Of a DNA stretch of 64,000 nt, positions 63,917-64,000 are shown piece by piece. The stretch is taken from the NCBI GenBank assembly GCA_965221485.1, contig OZ244893.1, forward strand, positions 682,001 through 746,000, given 5' to 3'. This stretch comes from JAJEBT01 sp965221485 (GTDB taxonomy: Bacteria; Pseudomonadota; Alphaproteobacteria; MPNO01; UBA830). Every line of letters starts with the position of its first letter. The stretch's first letter is position 1. Position numbers and translations under genes: made by a program. Below the pieces are notes generated by a model. The model was given only the letters and a program-made list of their open reading frames with translations, did not search any database and was not told the DNA's origin.

Positions 63917-64000
63917 CCTGGCGCGATTGCGAACATTGTGAGTCCGGACCTCGGCCTGGACGTTTATGCGCTGTTGGTCATTTTCGCCGGGCTGGCCATC

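Noticed and set aside
1..64000. CRISPR arrays, tRNA and rRNA genes
   Set aside because: No regularly spaced repeats and no tRNA or rRNA signature were recognised while reading the window; this was by eye, so a tRNA scan would be the deciding check.

Overview
The window looks like the chromosome of a GC-rich alphaproteobacterium, probably Rhodospirillales-like. That is inferred from gene content only: three TRAP transporters, HyuA/HyuB enzymes, CoxLMS-type molybdenum hydroxylases, luciferase-like (LLM) flavoproteins and a hopanoid-type HpnD synthase. No rRNA, tRNA or CRISPR array was seen. Most of the window is catabolic and transport operons for substrates that cannot be named from sequence.

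Layout. 0.3-6.5 kb: + strand operon hyuA-hyuB-LLM-cinA. 7.1-9.9 kb: SNF2 helicase with a SWIM zinc finger. 15.3-10.0 kb (- strand): TRAP dctP-dctQ-dctM, a threonine-synthase-like PLP enzyme and an LLM protein; a 17-bp stem-loop lies between dctP and dctQ. 15.8-16.8 kb: an iron-sulfur protein of the QueG/reductive-dehalogenase type. 16.8-21.0 kb: an eroding island with a tyrosine-integrase remnant, an intact Fic protein, a frameshifted HigA-type antitoxin, an ImmA/IrrE-like protein that has lost HExxH, and its frameshifted small partner.

21.3-30.5 kb: a tight seven-gene - strand operon (SDR, DUF1330, MarR, FAD oxidase, VOC, a frameshifted MBL hydrolase, LLM) diverging from a dienelactone hydrolase, then a divergent TRAP system. 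Both divergent regions carry the same palindrome, ATCATATGAT, between -35 and -10-like boxes, so one regulator, probably the MarR protein, may control all of it. 31.3-32.4 kb: a small membrane protein and hpnD.

36.3-32.5 kb (- strand): coxM-coxS-coxL-like hydroxylase. 36.4-43.9 kb (+ strand): PuuE-like deacetylase, PhyH dioxygenase, a second CoxL-like subunit without partners, and the triad Gfo/Idh oxidoreductase, DUF993 protein and sugar-phosphate isomerase; a candidate uncharacterised degradation pathway. 44.1-46.3 kb: two exporters or permeases. 46.3-48.8 kb: a more A+T-rich insert with a SEFIR/TIR-domain protein (candidate anti-phage gene) and a small membrane protein.

59.9-48.9 kb (- strand): a long run of methyltransferase, MetF, MetE-like methyltransferase, four-domain rhodanese, an unknown protein, a TctC-type binding protein, an MFS permease and TRAP dctPQM, possibly uptake and demethylation of a methylated (sulfur?) compound. 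60.3-63.9 kb (+ strand): acyl-CoA synthetase, a dihydroxyphthalate-decarboxylase-like protein and a 3-hydroxyisobutyrate-dehydrogenase-like enzyme.

Three genes here (higA-like, the small ImmA-partner gene, the MBL hydrolase) were found to be frameshifted by translating regions that carry no full ORF. Two of these changes are single-base, so sequencing error must be excluded before calling them pseudogenes.
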